NCBI GenBank assembly: GCA_903910385.1
Contig: CAIVZM010000075.1
Location: forward strand, 60,288-124,287
Source: an uncultured Armatimonadota bacterium
Lineage (GTDB): Bacteria; Armatimonadota; Armatimonadia; Armatimonadales; Armatimonadaceae
DNA: 64,000 nucleotides
Direction: 5' to 3'
The notes below the pieces were generated by a model that worked only from the letters and a program-made list of their open reading frames with translations, was not told where the DNA came from and ran no database searches. Position numbers and translations under genes: made by a program. This document shows, piece by piece, positions 44,466 to 54,186 of this stretch (positions are counted from its first letter, which is position 1; each line of letters begins with the position of its first letter).

Positions 44466-45371
44466 CTACCGAACTGCACCAATAATCTGGCTGACATCGG
44501 TGAAATCGTTGGCGCGGAGGTACGATTCGATACCAGCGGCGATTTCGAGAGCGACGCCGGGATTGATAAAGTTTGCGGTTCCTGCGGCGACGGCGGTAGC
44601 TCCCGCCAGAAGAAACTCGATGGCGTCGGTAGCCGACATAATGCCGCCCATACCGATAATCGGGATTTTGACGGCGCTGGCGGCGCGATGCACGTGTAAC
44701 AGCGCAATCGGCTTGATCGAAGGCCCGGACAGGCCGCCAGTGACATTCGCCAGTTTGAAACGGCGCGTTCGTGCGTCAATCGCCGTTCCGATGACCGTAT
44801 TGATAAGCGATAGCCCATCGGCTCCAGCATCCTCCGCCGCCTGAGCGATGGGGCGGATATCCGTAACATTGGGGGATAGCTTCGCCAGTAGCGGCAATGT
44901 GGTAGCGCGACGGCAACGGGCGACCACTTCCGCCGTCGCTTTCGGGTCTGTGGCATAATCCAGACCATGCGAGACATTAGGGCAGGAAATATTGAGTTCG
45001 ATAGCGTCTGCGCCCTTCGCCTCTGTTAACCGTTCGACCACATACGCGAAATCTTCCGGGTCTTCACCGGGCACATTCACAATGATCGGACAATCGAATC
45101 CGCGTAAGTAGGGCAGTTTTTCGGAAAGGTAGTTTTCGATTCCGCCGTTTTGCAGGCCGATTGCGTTCAGCATTCCACCTGCGGTCTCGACAATTCTTGG
45201 AGCCGGGTTCCCGGTGCGAGGGTGTGTCGTGGTCGCCTTGACACAGACGGCGCCGATTTTATTCAGGTCGATTAAGTCCGCCACCTCTGAACCAAATCCG
45301 AACGTTCCCGACCCGGTAGTGACCGGGTTCCGCATGGTAAGTGAACCGATACGGACTGATAAATCTACCAT
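44466..45371 (-). CDS. pyrD: Dihydroorotate dehydrogenase B, catalytic subunit
   Basis: Fourth step of pyrimidine synthesis, oxidising dihydroorotate to orotate. 301 aa class 1B enzyme, recognised by its partner pyrK and by IELNISCPNV with catalytic Cys130, the FMN-binding VKATTTHPRTGNPAPRI with Lys45, LAKLSPNVTDI, INTVIGTAID and the FMN phosphate loop GMGGIMSATDAIEFLLAGA. It overlaps pyrK by 7 nt. Cytosolic, working as a PyrD-PyrK heterotetramer. Confidence 0.97.
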   Translation of the reverse strand: MVDLSVRIGSLTMRNPVTTGSGTFGFGSEVADLIDLNKIGAVCVKATTTHPRTGNPAPRIVETAGGMLNAIGLQNGGIENYLSEKLPYLRGFDCPIIVNVPGEDPEDFAYVVERLTEAKGADAIELNISCPNVSHGLDYATDPKATAEVVARCRRATTLPLLAKLSPNVTDIRPIAQAAEDAGADGLSLINTVIGTAIDARTRRFKLANVTGGLSGPSIKPIALLHVHRAASAVKIPIIGMGGIMSATDAIEFLLAGATAVAAGTANFINPGVALEIAAGIESYLRANDFTDVSQIIGAVR

Positions 45372-46165
45372 TTCACCTCACGCGCCGGAAATACCGGCCC
45401 ATCCGTGCATCCGCGAGCGTAAGTTCCATCGTGACGGGCTACAGCGCACCCCATGCAAATCCCAACGCCGCAAGGCATAAAAACTTCCATCGAAACCTGA
45501 CAGGGAACTCCCTTTTCAATAGAGAGATCGCCCACCGCTTTCATCATGGGCGTCGGACCGCAGGTATAAACATAGCTTGGTTGATGCGCCGTCTGGTCTT
45601 CGGCGAGGACTTCCTCCAGACGACCGGTCACCAACCCGTGATAACCGCATGAACCATCGTTGGTGCAGGGCTCCAGCGTGACGCCTATCTCTTCGAGACC
45701 ATCCGTGCCGACCAGCAGGTTTTTCGTTCGACCACCGCTGATTACGGTAATCCGGGCATTCGGATTTGCTGCCCGGATGTTACGGCAAAGAAACGCCAGT
45801 GGGGGGACGCCGTAACCGCCTCCTACCATAATGTGATGACAGGAGGGATCCGGGTCCGCCTCAAAGACGCGACCGCCCAGCGGACCGATAAAGTCCAGTT
45901 CATCGCCGGGTTTCATTTTCGCCATTGTGCTGGTGGCGGGGCCATAGACACTATAGAGAATGGATGCCCAACCCGCTTCCGGATCAACGGAATAAACGGA
46001 AAAGGGGCGGCGCAAAATCTGCATCCCGCCTCCGGCGGCGACAGCGATAAATTGCCCGGGTAAAGCTTCCCGCGCCAGTTCCGGAGCGTGGAATGTCATC
46101 ACAAAGTGATTGGGGGCGTCCAAGGGGGTATTGGACAGCGTCGGTGCGATAGTTCGTCGAATCAC
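45365..46165 (-). CDS. pyrK: Dihydroorotate dehydrogenase electron-transfer subunit
   Basis: Moves electrons from PyrD to NAD+ through FAD and a 2Fe-2S cluster. 266 aa. FAD site RRPFSVYSVD near 54-63; pyridine nucleotide domain with MVGGGYGVPPL. Cluster ligands Cys232, 237, 240 and 253, spaced C-x4-C-x2-C-x12-C (CGVGICMGC ... RGCTDGPVF), the family pattern. Immediately upstream of and overlapping pyrD. Confidence 0.96.
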   Translation of the reverse strand: MIRRTIAPTLSNTPLDAPNHFVMTFHAPELAREALPGQFIAVAAGGGMQILRRPFSVYSVDPEAGWASILYSVYGPATSTMAKMKPGDELDFIGPLGGRVFEADPDPSCHHIMVGGGYGVPPLAFLCRNIRAANPNARITVISGGRTKNLLVGTDGLEEIGVTLEPCTNDGSCGYHGLVTGRLEEVLAEDQTAHQPSYVYTCGPTPMMKAVGDLSIEKGVPCQVSMEVFMPCGVGICMGCAVARHDGTYARGCTDGPVFPAREVKW

Positions 46166-46245
46166 AGGAATTTTATATCACACAAGTGGCATGAAAAGAA
46201 TTGGCTCAACTGGATTGTTGTCTTACCAGAAGTCTATACCAGATT

Positions 46246-48396
46246 TTACATCAGGTGACGACCCAGATAATCGGCATAAAGGCGACAACGTATTTTGGGC
46301 GAATGCGGGCTGTCGCCAATGAATACGCCTGCGGCGCGAAGTCGGTAGAAACTTTCCGGAGTGGGTAGCGAAGTTCCGCGCAGAGCGGTGCGAACGGCTT
46401 CCACTAATTCGGCGTCCTGCGATAGCGAAAAGAGCATACGCCGCAGATGATCGCCGTAGAGTCCTTCCTCCGAAATCGCCTGCATTTCGAACTCGCCGAC
46501 ATCCGCTCCCTGACTCGCCATAAAATCAAGCCCCCGATTGGTCAAATAGGGTTGCCCGCCGATCAGGGCGAAAAAGCGGTTCGCTTCGCCTTCGGTCTTG
46601 AGGGGATAATCATAGCGACGGTTCAAATCCGCCGCTTCCTTTTCGGTAAAGTCCGAAAGCGCCAGACGAGTCCCCACATTGAAAGGGGACTGATTCAGGT
46701 CGGTGATAAACAGGTGTGCTTCCGTAGCGTAGGCTATCGCCAGCGTGAGGCGTGACCAGGGACCGGTAGGGTCGAGGGAACGACGATTATGCCAGGAACG
46801 AAACAATCCAAACACTTCCGAGCCGAACGGACAGGTGAAGAGGCGGTCTACCTCATCCAACCCCCATACCAGAGGCGCATCGAACGCTCCAAGCACTTCC
46901 CGGCGCAGATAACGTTCCAGATTGACATTCGGTCCCCGTTTCACATTCCAGATTTCGTCCGGAAGAACGTCGAGATCGAGTTGATCGGCAATAGATTCCG
47001 CGAATGCCAGATACAGCGCTTCTGCTGACTGGAGATGTTTTACGGAAAGCGCCTGAAAATCGATAAAAACCACTTTGGCGTCGTTCTGTCGCGCCTGTTG
47101 AAGCCCACGCGCCAACAGAGATGTTTTTCCCATCTGTCGTCCGCCTTTGACCAGAACAATGCTGTCCTGACGGTCAATGGCGTCACGAAAGTCGATATCG
47201 GTGGGACGCTCTACATAAAATTCGGAATCCAGCGGAACAGCGCCGCCGACCGGTCCGCGTTTGACCGTTGTCGGACTGTTTTTGGTCGGTCCTACCAATG
47301 CCGTCAATAGTTCATTTTGTATGCGCTCATCGTCCGCCGCCGTCTTCCAGAGAGTGTACTGTAGATGATCCAGAATGGCGGCAAGCGGGTCTGGCAACGG
47401 GCCGTTATAGTTGACACGGATGGGTAGCAGGCGGGGACGATTGTTTTGTTCGCGGGCCGCTTTATCTGCCTCCTCTATTTCCCATGCCATCATTTCGGAA
47501 CTGATCGAAGTGGCGGAAAGCAGGGGGACGACGGCATCCGCCGCCCGGATGCGGGAAAGAATCTCGCGTGCCCATTCCTCGCCCAAACGCAGATGCCTAT
47601 CTATAAAGACTTCGAATCCGCGTGAGAGCAACAAATCTTCCAGGCATTTGAGCAAGGGTTCGCAGAGCGCATCGCCTCTCTTATACAGAAGGACAACCTT
47701 CATTACATTACCGGCGTGGTTTACGGGAGTTGGGCGGGATACCTCGCCGGAAGCCGGTGTGGAAGGTTTCAATAAAGTCGCCGGGGAACTGCGTTCCTGA
47801 TGTTGTTCGGTGACGGATCGTGGAAGAATGGGGTTTCCCACCTCGTTCATCACCAGATTGTAAATCGCCAGGGGGACGTTGTGCTTGACTTCGACCTCAC
47901 CGAGGTCACGCAGACAGTTCGCCCATGTTTCAAATTCACGCAAAACGCCCGCGTAATGCGAAGAAAGCAGAATATGACCTTCATCGCCGCAATTCATTAC
48001 ACGGCTTGCTATGTTGATGCCGCTGCCGCTGACAGTTTCCTTACCGTTGATATCCAGAACGCGGGAAACTGGCCCACTATGGATTCCCATCCGGATTTTG
48101 AGTCGTCCATGAGTGCGTACGGCGCGGGCTATCTCCGAAGCGCACTGTACGGGTGAGAGGGGATCGCGGAAAAAAACGAGAGACATGCCATCGCCGGTAT
48201 CGTTGGCGATAATTTCCGTAGGTTGACCGAGAACATGGCGGGATTCGGTGCGTAAAAACTCCGGCGTTCCTCGTACGACATCACGTAACTCGCTGACCAG
48301 ACGACGCTGTTCCTCAAACGAGGACAGACTATAAGCCACCATGTCCACAAAAAGGACGTGGCCGATCTCCGCCGCGATCCGTTCCGTTTCCGCCAC
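46246..48396 (-). CDS. Class III nucleotidyl cyclase-TIR-AAA (STAND-like) fusion
   Basis: 716 aa, GTG start with GAGGG 7 nt upstream. Residues 10-180: class III cyclase domain with metal Asp18 (LFVDMVAYS) and Asp69 ([11 protein letters not shown]) and transition-state Asn128/Arg132 (INIASR). The usual base-selecting Lys before TGDG is Asn/Asp here and the other is Ser, so the nucleotide used is unclear. Residues 232-370: TIR domain ([21 protein letters not shown]) with W305-x3-E309, the position of the NADase catalytic Glu. Residues 385-716: AAA-like ATPase with Walker [10 protein letters not shown] near 418 and LDEVDRL near 503, then a winged-helix-like tail. It resembles signal- or damage-sensing NLR-like proteins; a defence role is inference. 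Confidence 0.85.
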   Translation of the reverse strand: MAETERIAAEIGHVLFVDMVAYSLSSFEEQRRLVSELRDVVRGTPEFLRTESRHVLGQPTEIIANDTGDGMSLVFFRDPLSPVQCASEIARAVRTHGRLKIRMGIHSGPVSRVLDINGKETVSGSGINIASRVMNCGDEGHILLSSHYAGVLREFETWANCLRDLGEVEVKHNVPLAIYNLVMNEVGNPILPRSVTEQHQERSSPATLLKPSTPASGEVSRPTPVNHAGNVMKVVLLYKRGDALCEPLLKCLEDLLLSRGFEVFIDRHLRLGEEWAREILSRIRAADAVVPLLSATSISSEMMAWEIEEADKAAREQNNRPRLLPIRVNYNGPLPDPLAAILDHLQYTLWKTAADDERIQNELLTALVGPTKNSPTTVKRGPVGGAVPLDSEFYVERPTDIDFRDAIDRQDSIVLVKGGRQMGKTSLLARGLQQARQNDAKVVFIDFQALSVKHLQSAEALYLAFAESIADQLDLDVLPDEIWNVKRGPNVNLERYLRREVLGAFDAPLVWGLDEVDRLFTCPFGSEVFGLFRSWHNRRSLDPTGPWSRLTLAIAYATEAHLFITDLNQSPFNVGTRLALSDFTEKEAADLNRRYDYPLKTEGEANRFFALIGGQPYLTNRGLDFMASQGADVGEFEMQAISEEGLYGDHLRRMLFSLSQDAELVEAVRTALRGTSLPTPESFYRLRAAGVFIGDSPHSPKIRCRLYADYLGRHLM

Positions 48397-48451
48397 AATG
48401 ATGCCCTCACACTCTCTGGCCGGTCGCCTGCGCCCGACTCGAATACTCCCT

Positions 48452-48457
48452 ATTGTA
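48452..48457 (-). promoter_or_regulatory. -10 element of the cyclase-TIR gene
   Basis: Minus-strand TACAAT in ACGATACAAT, 56 nt before the GTG. It lies inside the 92-nt gap after the ECF sigma gene, so the fusion gene can be expressed alone. No clear -35. Confidence 0.45.
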
Positions 48458-48488
48458 TCGTAGAATGAATAAATGCCTGACCAGACGG

Positions 48489-49088
48489 TTAATCGTCGGT
48501 AGTAGCGATAAAGAGGTCCGCCACGGCGCCAAGTCGGTCACGCAGGGCGAGACGTGCGCGATTCAGGCGACTTTTCACTGTCCCCATGGGAAGTTGGGTA
48601 ATTTCCGCGATTTCTTCGTAAGCCAGACCCTGAGTGTGATACATCACCACCATCGAACGTTGCGCTTCTGGAAGAGAGGCTATCGCCTTCGCTAAAATCT
48701 CTTTACGCTCCTCGCCTTCCATGATCGCTTCGGGGCCGGGGCTGGGGTCTTCGTACTGGCGGGTGACGCTGGATTCGTCCAGTTCCAATTCCTGATCCAG
48801 AGAGATGTGGGGGCGCGCCCGTTTCCGTTTGCGGTCGTCCAGGAAAACGTTGGTGACGATACGATACAGCCAGGTCGAAAATGCGGAATCCCCCCGGAAT
48901 GACTTGAGGTTGTTCCAGGCGCGAACGAACGCTTCCTGCGCAATATCGGAGGCGTCGTCATGCGAGTTCGAAAGACGATAGGCGGTGTTGAAAACGCTGC
49001 GCTCATAGCGGCGCACTAATTGATCGAATGCCTTGAGGTCGCCCCCCCGGCTGGCTTCTATTAAGCGCCGTTCCTGTTCATTCCCCAT
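48489..49088 (-). CDS. ECF-type RNA polymerase sigma factor (RpoE-like)
   Basis: 199 aa, full-length ECF factor. Region 2: [20 protein letters not shown] and [39 protein letters not shown]; an acidic linker (ELELDESSV); region 4: [20 protein letters not shown] and [19 protein letters not shown]. No anti-sigma gene is adjacent; a DUF4446 protein gene precedes it by 45 nt and the cyclase-TIR gene follows. Confidence 0.95.
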   Translation of the reverse strand: MGNEQERRLIEASRGGDLKAFDQLVRRYERSVFNTAYRLSNSHDDASDIAQEAFVRAWNNLKSFRGDSAFSTWLYRIVTNVFLDDRKRKRARPHISLDQELELDESSVTRQYEDPSPGPEAIMEGEERKEILAKAIASLPEAQRSMVVMYHTQGLAYEEIAEITQLPMGTVKSRLNRARLALRDRLGAVADLFIATTDD

Positions 49089-49132
49089 CAGGCTTGATTG
49101 TCCGGTCGAGTTTCCATCCTAATATACTGCGT

Positions 49133-49693
49133 TCAACGGCGCGAAGACGTTCGCATCGTCTTATCGGTCTTTAACAAATCGGGACCGCCCGCTTTCGCGC
49201 TGGCGATTGCCTGACGTTCTTCCTCCGTCAGGGTAACCGGCGAGACGCCGCCGGAAAGCGGTTTAGCGTAAATGCGAACGTCGTGACGAGAATGCAGTCC
49301 GCTGAGAATCAGACCGTTGCCCTGCATATCCAACAGGGCAACCGAAAAACTTTGCTCGCCGCCTACATCCGGGAAAGCGTCATAACGAACGATGCCCATA
49401 CGCTGGAAGCAGTTTTGCAACTGGGAGGCATTGGAGTCGCCCGTATGAAGAGCCTGCCCGATCTGCCGTTCAAAGGCTTCCCGATAGTCGCCTTGCTCCT
49501 GAAGCATCCGCTCCAGACTGGCGCCGTCCGCTCCTCGTAATAATCGCGCCTGCCGTCGCGCCATCTGTGACTGACGCACAAAAAGAGCAATAATCAACAA
49601 AAACAGCGCGAAAAGGGCTCCTGCTATAATGCAAAGCGCTGCTCCCGGATTCCTTTGAACCTCGGCGACGATTGAGCTTAATGCGCTTTCCAT
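49133..49693 (-). CDS. DUF4446 membrane-anchored protein
   Basis: 186 aa. N-terminal membrane helix (ALCIIAGALFALFLLIIALF, about 18-38), a coiled-coil stretch (RQARLLRGADGASLERML) and the DUF4446 core: GIVRYDAFPDVGGEQSFSVA followed by ALLDMQGNGLILSGLHSRHD and VRIYAKPL, then LTEEERQAI. Function of the family is unknown, but it often sits near cell-envelope or chromosome-maintenance genes. It lies directly upstream of an ECF sigma gene, so it could act on that factor. Confidence 0.9.
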   Translation of the reverse strand: MESALSSIVAEVQRNPGAALCIIAGALFALFLLIIALFVRQSQMARRQARLLRGADGASLERMLQEQGDYREAFERQIGQALHTGDSNASQLQNCFQRMGIVRYDAFPDVGGEQSFSVALLDMQGNGLILSGLHSRHDVRIYAKPLSGGVSPVTLTEEERQAIASAKAGGPDLLKTDKTMRTSSRR

Positions 49694-49899
49694 TAATTGA
49701 CGCCCGTCCTTGTCGTATGATGTTGATGCATCATTGCCTTATCATAACAAAAAGCGGGAAGTAAATAAACAGCCATCGAGTAAAGTCGCTCCGATTGTCG
49801 AGCAAACGATATTCTATCAAAGAAATGAGGAACTCGCTTTACGGTCATCTGGATGCGAGGTACACTGAAATGGCGCCGATGCCAATTCTGGGAAAGTTT

Positions 49900-50541
49900 A
49901 TGTCTCGTAGCGGATTTACCTTAATCGAACTACTGGTTGCCATCGCCATAATAGCGATACTGGCGGCGATTCTTTTTCCGGCTTTCGCTCAGGCGCGTGA
50001 GAAGGCGCGGCAGAGCGCCTGCATGAATAATACGCGTCAACTTTCTCTGGCAGTCCTGATGTACGCTCAGGATTATGATGAGGTTTTACTCCCCTGCGCC
50101 TATATCGATGAAACCTCCGGAAAGACGTTGCTTTGGCCTGACCTGCTGGAGCCTTATGTAAAAAACAAGAGCGTTCGCTTATGTCCGAGCGATGGCTTAA
50201 GTAAAACCATCGGTTACGGTCTGAACGAACGACGCTTCGCCGATTTGACGGATACGGAGGCGCCGACGCGCCCCGTACAACCGCTTGCTGTGATAGACAC
50301 TCCGTCGGGAACGATCATGCTGGGAGAAACGGGAACGGAAGATGATCTTATCACTCCACGACCGGACGCCTATAAATTAGTGGCTCCCGATGACCCACTC
50401 AACGATGATGTAGATGCCCGCCCCATCACTCGCCATCAGAAACGTGTCAGTATCAGCTTCATGGACGGTCATCAAAAGGCGCTGCGACTGGGTCAGTTCT
50501 ATACCGATCAGACGCCTGCGGATAAATGGTTCGGGAACTGA
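49900..50541 (+). CDS. Type IV pilin-like pseudopilin (prepilin signal, DUF1559-like)
   Basis: 213 aa from ATG 49900 (GGGAAAG 3 nt upstream), giving a short leader MSRSG before the cut site; earlier ATG choices would extend it. N-terminus [20 protein letters not shown] with Glu5, then [16 protein letters not shown], the highly recurrent Armatimonadota/Planctomycetota form. The C-terminus ends in an [11 protein letters not shown] motif typical of this group. Such proteins assemble into type IV pilus-like or type II secretion-like fibres. No assembly genes lie nearby. Confidence 0.93.
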   Translation: MSRSGFTLIELLVAIAIIAILAAILFPAFAQAREKARQSACMNNTRQLSLAVLMYAQDYDEVLLPCAYIDETSGKTLLWPDLLEPYVKNKSVRLCPSDGLSKTIGYGLNERRFADLTDTEAPTRPVQPLAVIDTPSGTIMLGETGTEDDLITPRPDAYKLVAPDDPLNDDVDARPITRHQKRVSISFMDGHQKALRLGQFYTDQTPADKWFGN

Positions 50542-50590
50542 GGGAATAACCCCCGTCAGTCTTAGCAGTCACGCAATTTAGTCACGCAAT

Positions 50591-51439
50591 TTACGGCGTT
50601 TTTTCCGTTTTTTCCGCGACTGGGCGCTCGAAAAGGACGTCTTCCAGTTTGTTATTGACTTCAAATCCTGTCAGAGTCAGCGAAAGGACAGTCTTGCCTT
50701 TTTGCTTGAGTTGAATGGAACCGGGAAGGAGCGTTCCCTGAACAGTCTTATAGTCACCCATTTCAAGGCTGGACATTCCTGAAGGTATCTTCTGTTCCAC
50801 GCGGCGTAGCAGATTGCGGCCTTCCTCCGAGTAGAGACGTATTTCCCTGCCCTTCTTATCCGTAACGACGAACCCTGCCAGTTTTTTGCCATCCGCTGTG
50901 AGGGCTATCTTGTTGTCCGGCAGAGCGGCCACTGTATAGTTGTCTTTGACCGCCTGTACCAGAACGGTTACCGGAATCAGACTGACGCCATAATCATTCG
51001 GATTATTTTGTACCTGCCCGCCGATCATTACCCATCCTATCTTGCTACCGGACTTGCCAGCGACGATTGACCCGAAACCTGTTTCCATTTCCAGCCGCGC
51101 TTTGTCGGGCGTGGAGATATAGATCGCCAGCGAATCCAGAGGAATCTCTAACTCTCCCGCTTCTTCCGGGCCGGTGGCGACGCCTCTACCAACCGCCTTA
51201 AGGGTCTTTACTCCCAGAAAAGCGTCTCCTCCGTGCGCTTTAATGGTGGCCGCCAGCATTGCCTTGCCCTGTGCAATGGCTTCTGGAGAGGGAGCGGGAA
51301 TTATCGCTTCTTTAACGGTTTCGGGAGCGGTTGGCTTTTCCGTTGGAGCCGTGACCGGCGGGACGGGCTTGTCCTGAGCAAAGACGGAACTTCCGAACGC
51401 GCAGAAAAAAGAGGCGATAAGAAATGGGGTACAACGCAT
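50591..51439 (-). CDS. LolA-like exported protein
   Basis: 282 aa from ATG 51439 (GGAGG 13 nt upstream); an earlier start adds nine residues. Signal peptide RCTPFLIASFFCAFGSSVFAQ, a Pro-rich spacer (about 25-50), then a LolA/LppX-like fold: AMLAATIKAHGGDAFLGVKT, IYISTPDKARLEMET, DNKIALTADGKKLAGFVV, ending in LTGFEVNNKLEDVLFERP. Such folds carry lipids or lipoproteins across the periplasm. The precise ligand is not known. Confidence 0.72.
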   Translation of the reverse strand: MRCTPFLIASFFCAFGSSVFAQDKPVPPVTAPTEKPTAPETVKEAIIPAPSPEAIAQGKAMLAATIKAHGGDAFLGVKTLKAVGRGVATGPEEAGELEIPLDSLAIYISTPDKARLEMETGFGSIVAGKSGSKIGWVMIGGQVQNNPNDYGVSLIPVTVLVQAVKDNYTVAALPDNKIALTADGKKLAGFVVTDKKGREIRLYSEEGRNLLRRVEQKIPSGMSSLEMGDYKTVQGTLLPGSIQLKQKGKTVLSLTLTGFEVNNKLEDVLFERPVAEKTEKTP

Positions 51440-51470
51440 GATGGTAACTGATCCTCCGGATTCCATACGC

Positions 51471-52460
51471 TCAGGACTTTGTTTGCGTTACCACTGGCGC
51501 CAGGCTGCGACCCGATTCGATGGCGCCTTCCACACGAGGACCGCCGCACCAGTCTCCGATAAAGCCGATACGCGCGTTTTCGTCCCATACGTATTTTTCG
51601 GTCAGGGGGCGCGTGGGCAATGCATATCGCCATCGGTGAATTTGAGTTTCCACGGGCGTTATCGATCCAAAGACATCGGTGACCGCATGAAGTAGCGTGG
51701 ATTGCGCATCCGCTGGATTATCTTCCAGATGAGCAGCGCTCCAATCTCCCTTGCCGTGTACGACCAGCGCAGGCGGGGAACCCGCACGGCGTTTGGTGTG
51801 GTCACGTGAGACAAAACCAAGGACAGGATGTTCACTGAACTCAATTGCAGGCCAGTTAGCGCCCGGGATATCGTTCTCCAGTAGCATCAGTAACGCCCAG
51901 GAAGGTAAAAACCCCTGTGACGCCGCTTCGACCTTTACCACAGAATCCGGGGTAAGTAGGGGACGTGCCAGCGTAAGTAGCTGGGCAGGAGGGATGTTGA
52001 AAATCAAGGCGTCGCTATGGAAAGTCTCTCCTTCCTGCGTTCGTACCTCATATCGATTGTTGTCTGCGCGCTCTGCGGAAATGACCGTTGCGCCGGTGCG
52101 TATGTCCAATCCCTCAGCAAGTCGTTTCGCCCATTCGCTCATGCCGTTGAACGGCGCATAGCGAGGGTATCCCTCTGGACGGGCATTAATTTCGCCATTT
52201 ACCCACTGTGGAAACCCGTGGCTCCATATTTGTAGCCAACCTTCCGCAATGGCGGCATCCGCTTCCGCTTTGAGGCGTTCGGTTCGCGCCGTAAAGTATT
52301 GCGCCCCGTGGTCTACACGTGTCTGACCGATCCGGCGCGTCGCCATCCTGCCGCCGGCGCTACGCCCTTTGTCCAGCAACTTCGCCGTCGCGCCCGCCGT
52401 TTTCAGATCCTGCGCCAGCGCCAGTCCGGCAAGTCCTGCGCCAATGATTAAAAAGTCCAT
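51471..52460 (-). CDS. FAD-dependent oxidoreductase, renalase-like
   Basis: 329-337 aa. Dinucleotide-binding GxGxxG in DFLIIGAGLAGLALAQDL near the N-terminus, KGRSAGGRMATRR, VDHGAQYFTART and the C-terminal IGFIGDWCGGPRVEGAIES with the FAD-binding Gly/Asp, as in the renalase/amine-oxidase-like group. Start is either ATG 52460 or GTG 52484. GTG 52484 falls at the edge of a hairpin (52484-52515) and has no RBS. Substrate unknown; renalases oxidise reduced beta-NAD(P)H isomers. Confidence 0.87.
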   Translation of the reverse strand: MDFLIIGAGLAGLALAQDLKTAGATAKLLDKGRSAGGRMATRRIGQTRVDHGAQYFTARTERLKAEADAAIAEGWLQIWSHGFPQWVNGEINARPEGYPRYAPFNGMSEWAKRLAEGLDIRTGATVISAERADNNRYEVRTQEGETFHSDALIFNIPPAQLLTLARPLLTPDSVVKVEAASQGFLPSWALLMLLENDIPGANWPAIEFSEHPVLGFVSRDHTKRRAGSPPALVVHGKGDWSAAHLEDNPADAQSTLLHAVTDVFGSITPVETQIHRWRYALPTRPLTEKYVWDENARIGFIGDWCGGPRVEGAIESGRSLAPVVTQTKS

Positions 52461-52483
52461 TATATTGTGAACAACATCTGCCA

Positions 52484-52515
52484 CAAAGCCCGGTTCCCTG
52501 CGGAATCGGGCTTTG
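52484..52515. other. Hairpin between gcvPB and the FAD oxidoreductase gene
   Basis: CAAAGCCCG (52484-52492) pairs with CGGGCTTTG (52507-52515). Reading plus, a T6 follows 8 nt later; reading minus, TGTGGCAG follows, so it is a weak terminator on the gcv strand. Confidence 0.5.
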
Positions 52516-52564
52516 AAGTCATTTTTTCGCTCTCGTCGTTATCTTGCGCTATAGAGCGTGATTT

Positions 52565-54073
52565 TCAGGAGACCGAAACGGCGTCAACCGAGTGCCCAAC
52601 CGGCGACCAGGCGAGATCGAGCTTTTTCGCCGCACCGACTTCATCCAATCGCCGAACCGGGGCGCTATGCGGGGCGTCCAGCAGGAGTTGCGGATTGTCC
52701 CGGGCTTCCAGAGCGATTTTTTCCACCGCTGTAATAAAGCGGTCTATCGTATCCATGCTTTCCGTTTCGGTAGGCTCGATCATCAGGCACTCCGGGACGA
52801 TCAGTGGGAAATACATGGTCGGTGGGTGATAGCCATAGTCAATGATACGCTTTGCTACATCCAGAGCCTTGACGCCATGTTTTTTCAGGTCTTTCAGGGT
52901 GAAAACGCATTCGTGCATGCAAATTCGGTCATAGGCGACAGGGAACGTCTCGCCCAGACGGACACGGAGGTAATTGGCATTCAGAACGGCGTTTTCGCTG
53001 ATTTCGTTGAGATGTTCGCGCCCATAGTGAAGAATATAGGCGTAAGCGCGAACCACTGCGAGAAACGCTCCGTAAAAGGGCGCGATCTTCCCGATAGAAA
53101 GGGGACGGTCATAGTCCAGATAAAACGTCCCGTCGTCACGTTTCGCCGCCTGAGGAACGGGCAGGAATGGCTCCAGAATCGCCTTGACGCCGACCGGACC
53201 AGAACCCGGTCCGCCGCCGCCGTGAGGAACGGAGAAGGTCTTGTGCAGGTTGACATGCATGACATCGAAACCCATATCGCCGGGGCGAGCGGTTCCGACC
53301 AGAGCGTTCATGTTCGCGCCATCGCAGTACATCAGTCCACCGGCGCCATGAACAAGGGAGGAAATGGTTTCGATATCTTCCTCGAACAGTCCGACCGTGT
53401 TAGGGTTGGTCAGCATGAACCCAGCGACCTTCCCAGCATTCTTTTCCAGTTGTGCGGTCAGGTGAGCGACATCTACCAAGCCGCGCTCATTGGTATTGAC
53501 ATCGACAACGCTATAACCGGTACGCGCCGCAGACGCCGGATTCGTACCATGCGCCGCTGTAGGGATGAGGATAGTCTTTCGGTGTCCTTCACCCCGATGC
53601 TCATGGTACGCCCGGATCAACGCCAGACCGAGTTGTTCGCCATGCGCTCCCGCCGCCGGTTGCAGGGAAACAGCGTCCATACCCAGAATCGCCGCGAGAT
53701 CGGACTGCATCCGGTAGAGAACTTCCAGAGATCCCTGTACTGTTTCCTCTGGTTGATAGGGATGCACGCGTGAAAAACCCGGCATCAAGACCGCCTGGTC
53801 ATTGATTTTCGGGTTGTATTTCATCGTGCAGGAACCAAGAGGATAGAACCCTTTATCGACATTGTAGTTCAGCGAGGAGATGCGCACGAAATGCCGCATG
53901 ACTTCGCACTCGGAGAGTTCCGGCAACGGCAGTTCGTTCCGCAACGCCACACCGGGCAACAATTCCGCCGTGGGACGCTCAGGTACATCGCACTCCGGCA
54001 TCAGCGTCCCCGTCCGCCCCGGACGCGACAGTTCGAAAATCGTCGGCTCAATCACTTTCAGCGTTTCATTCAT
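52565..54073 (-). CDS. gcvPB: Glycine dehydrogenase (decarboxylating) subunit 2
   Basis: PLP-dependent half of the split P-protein; decarboxylates glycine with PA and passes the aminomethyl group to GcvH. 502 aa, standard. The PLP Lys is in MHVNLHKTFSVPHGGGGPG near 275; other conserved blocks are YNVDKGFYPLGSCTMKYNPK and ILIPTAAHGTNPASAA. Minus-strand order gcvT-gcvH-gcvPA-gcvPB with 67-113-nt gaps; the lpd gene is not in this window. Confidence 0.97.
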   Translation of the reverse strand: MNETLKVIEPTIFELSRPGRTGTLMPECDVPERPTAELLPGVALRNELPLPELSECEVMRHFVRISSLNYNVDKGFYPLGSCTMKYNPKINDQAVLMPGFSRVHPYQPEETVQGSLEVLYRMQSDLAAILGMDAVSLQPAAGAHGEQLGLALIRAYHEHRGEGHRKTILIPTAAHGTNPASAARTGYSVVDVNTNERGLVDVAHLTAQLEKNAGKVAGFMLTNPNTVGLFEEDIETISSLVHGAGGLMYCDGANMNALVGTARPGDMGFDVMHVNLHKTFSVPHGGGGPGSGPVGVKAILEPFLPVPQAAKRDDGTFYLDYDRPLSIGKIAPFYGAFLAVVRAYAYILHYGREHLNEISENAVLNANYLRVRLGETFPVAYDRICMHECVFTLKDLKKHGVKALDVAKRIIDYGYHPPTMYFPLIVPECLMIEPTETESMDTIDRFITAVEKIALEARDNPQLLLDAPHSAPVRRLDEVGAAKKLDLAWSPVGHSVDAVSVS

Positions 54074-54186
54074 GGTTGTGTTTTTCTAATTTTCGCCACT
54101 CGACCATATCCTCAGGTCGGATGCGTATTCTCTGAAAGAGTCTTCACACGCTTCCTGACGGAAGGGAGGAGCGAGACGGGCGGTTT

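Noticed and set aside
46246..49693. Defence island around the cyclase-TIR gene
   Set aside because: Flanking genes are pyrK, pyrD, sigma and DUF4446 genes; no other known defence genes or integrase nearby, so only the single gene is claimed.
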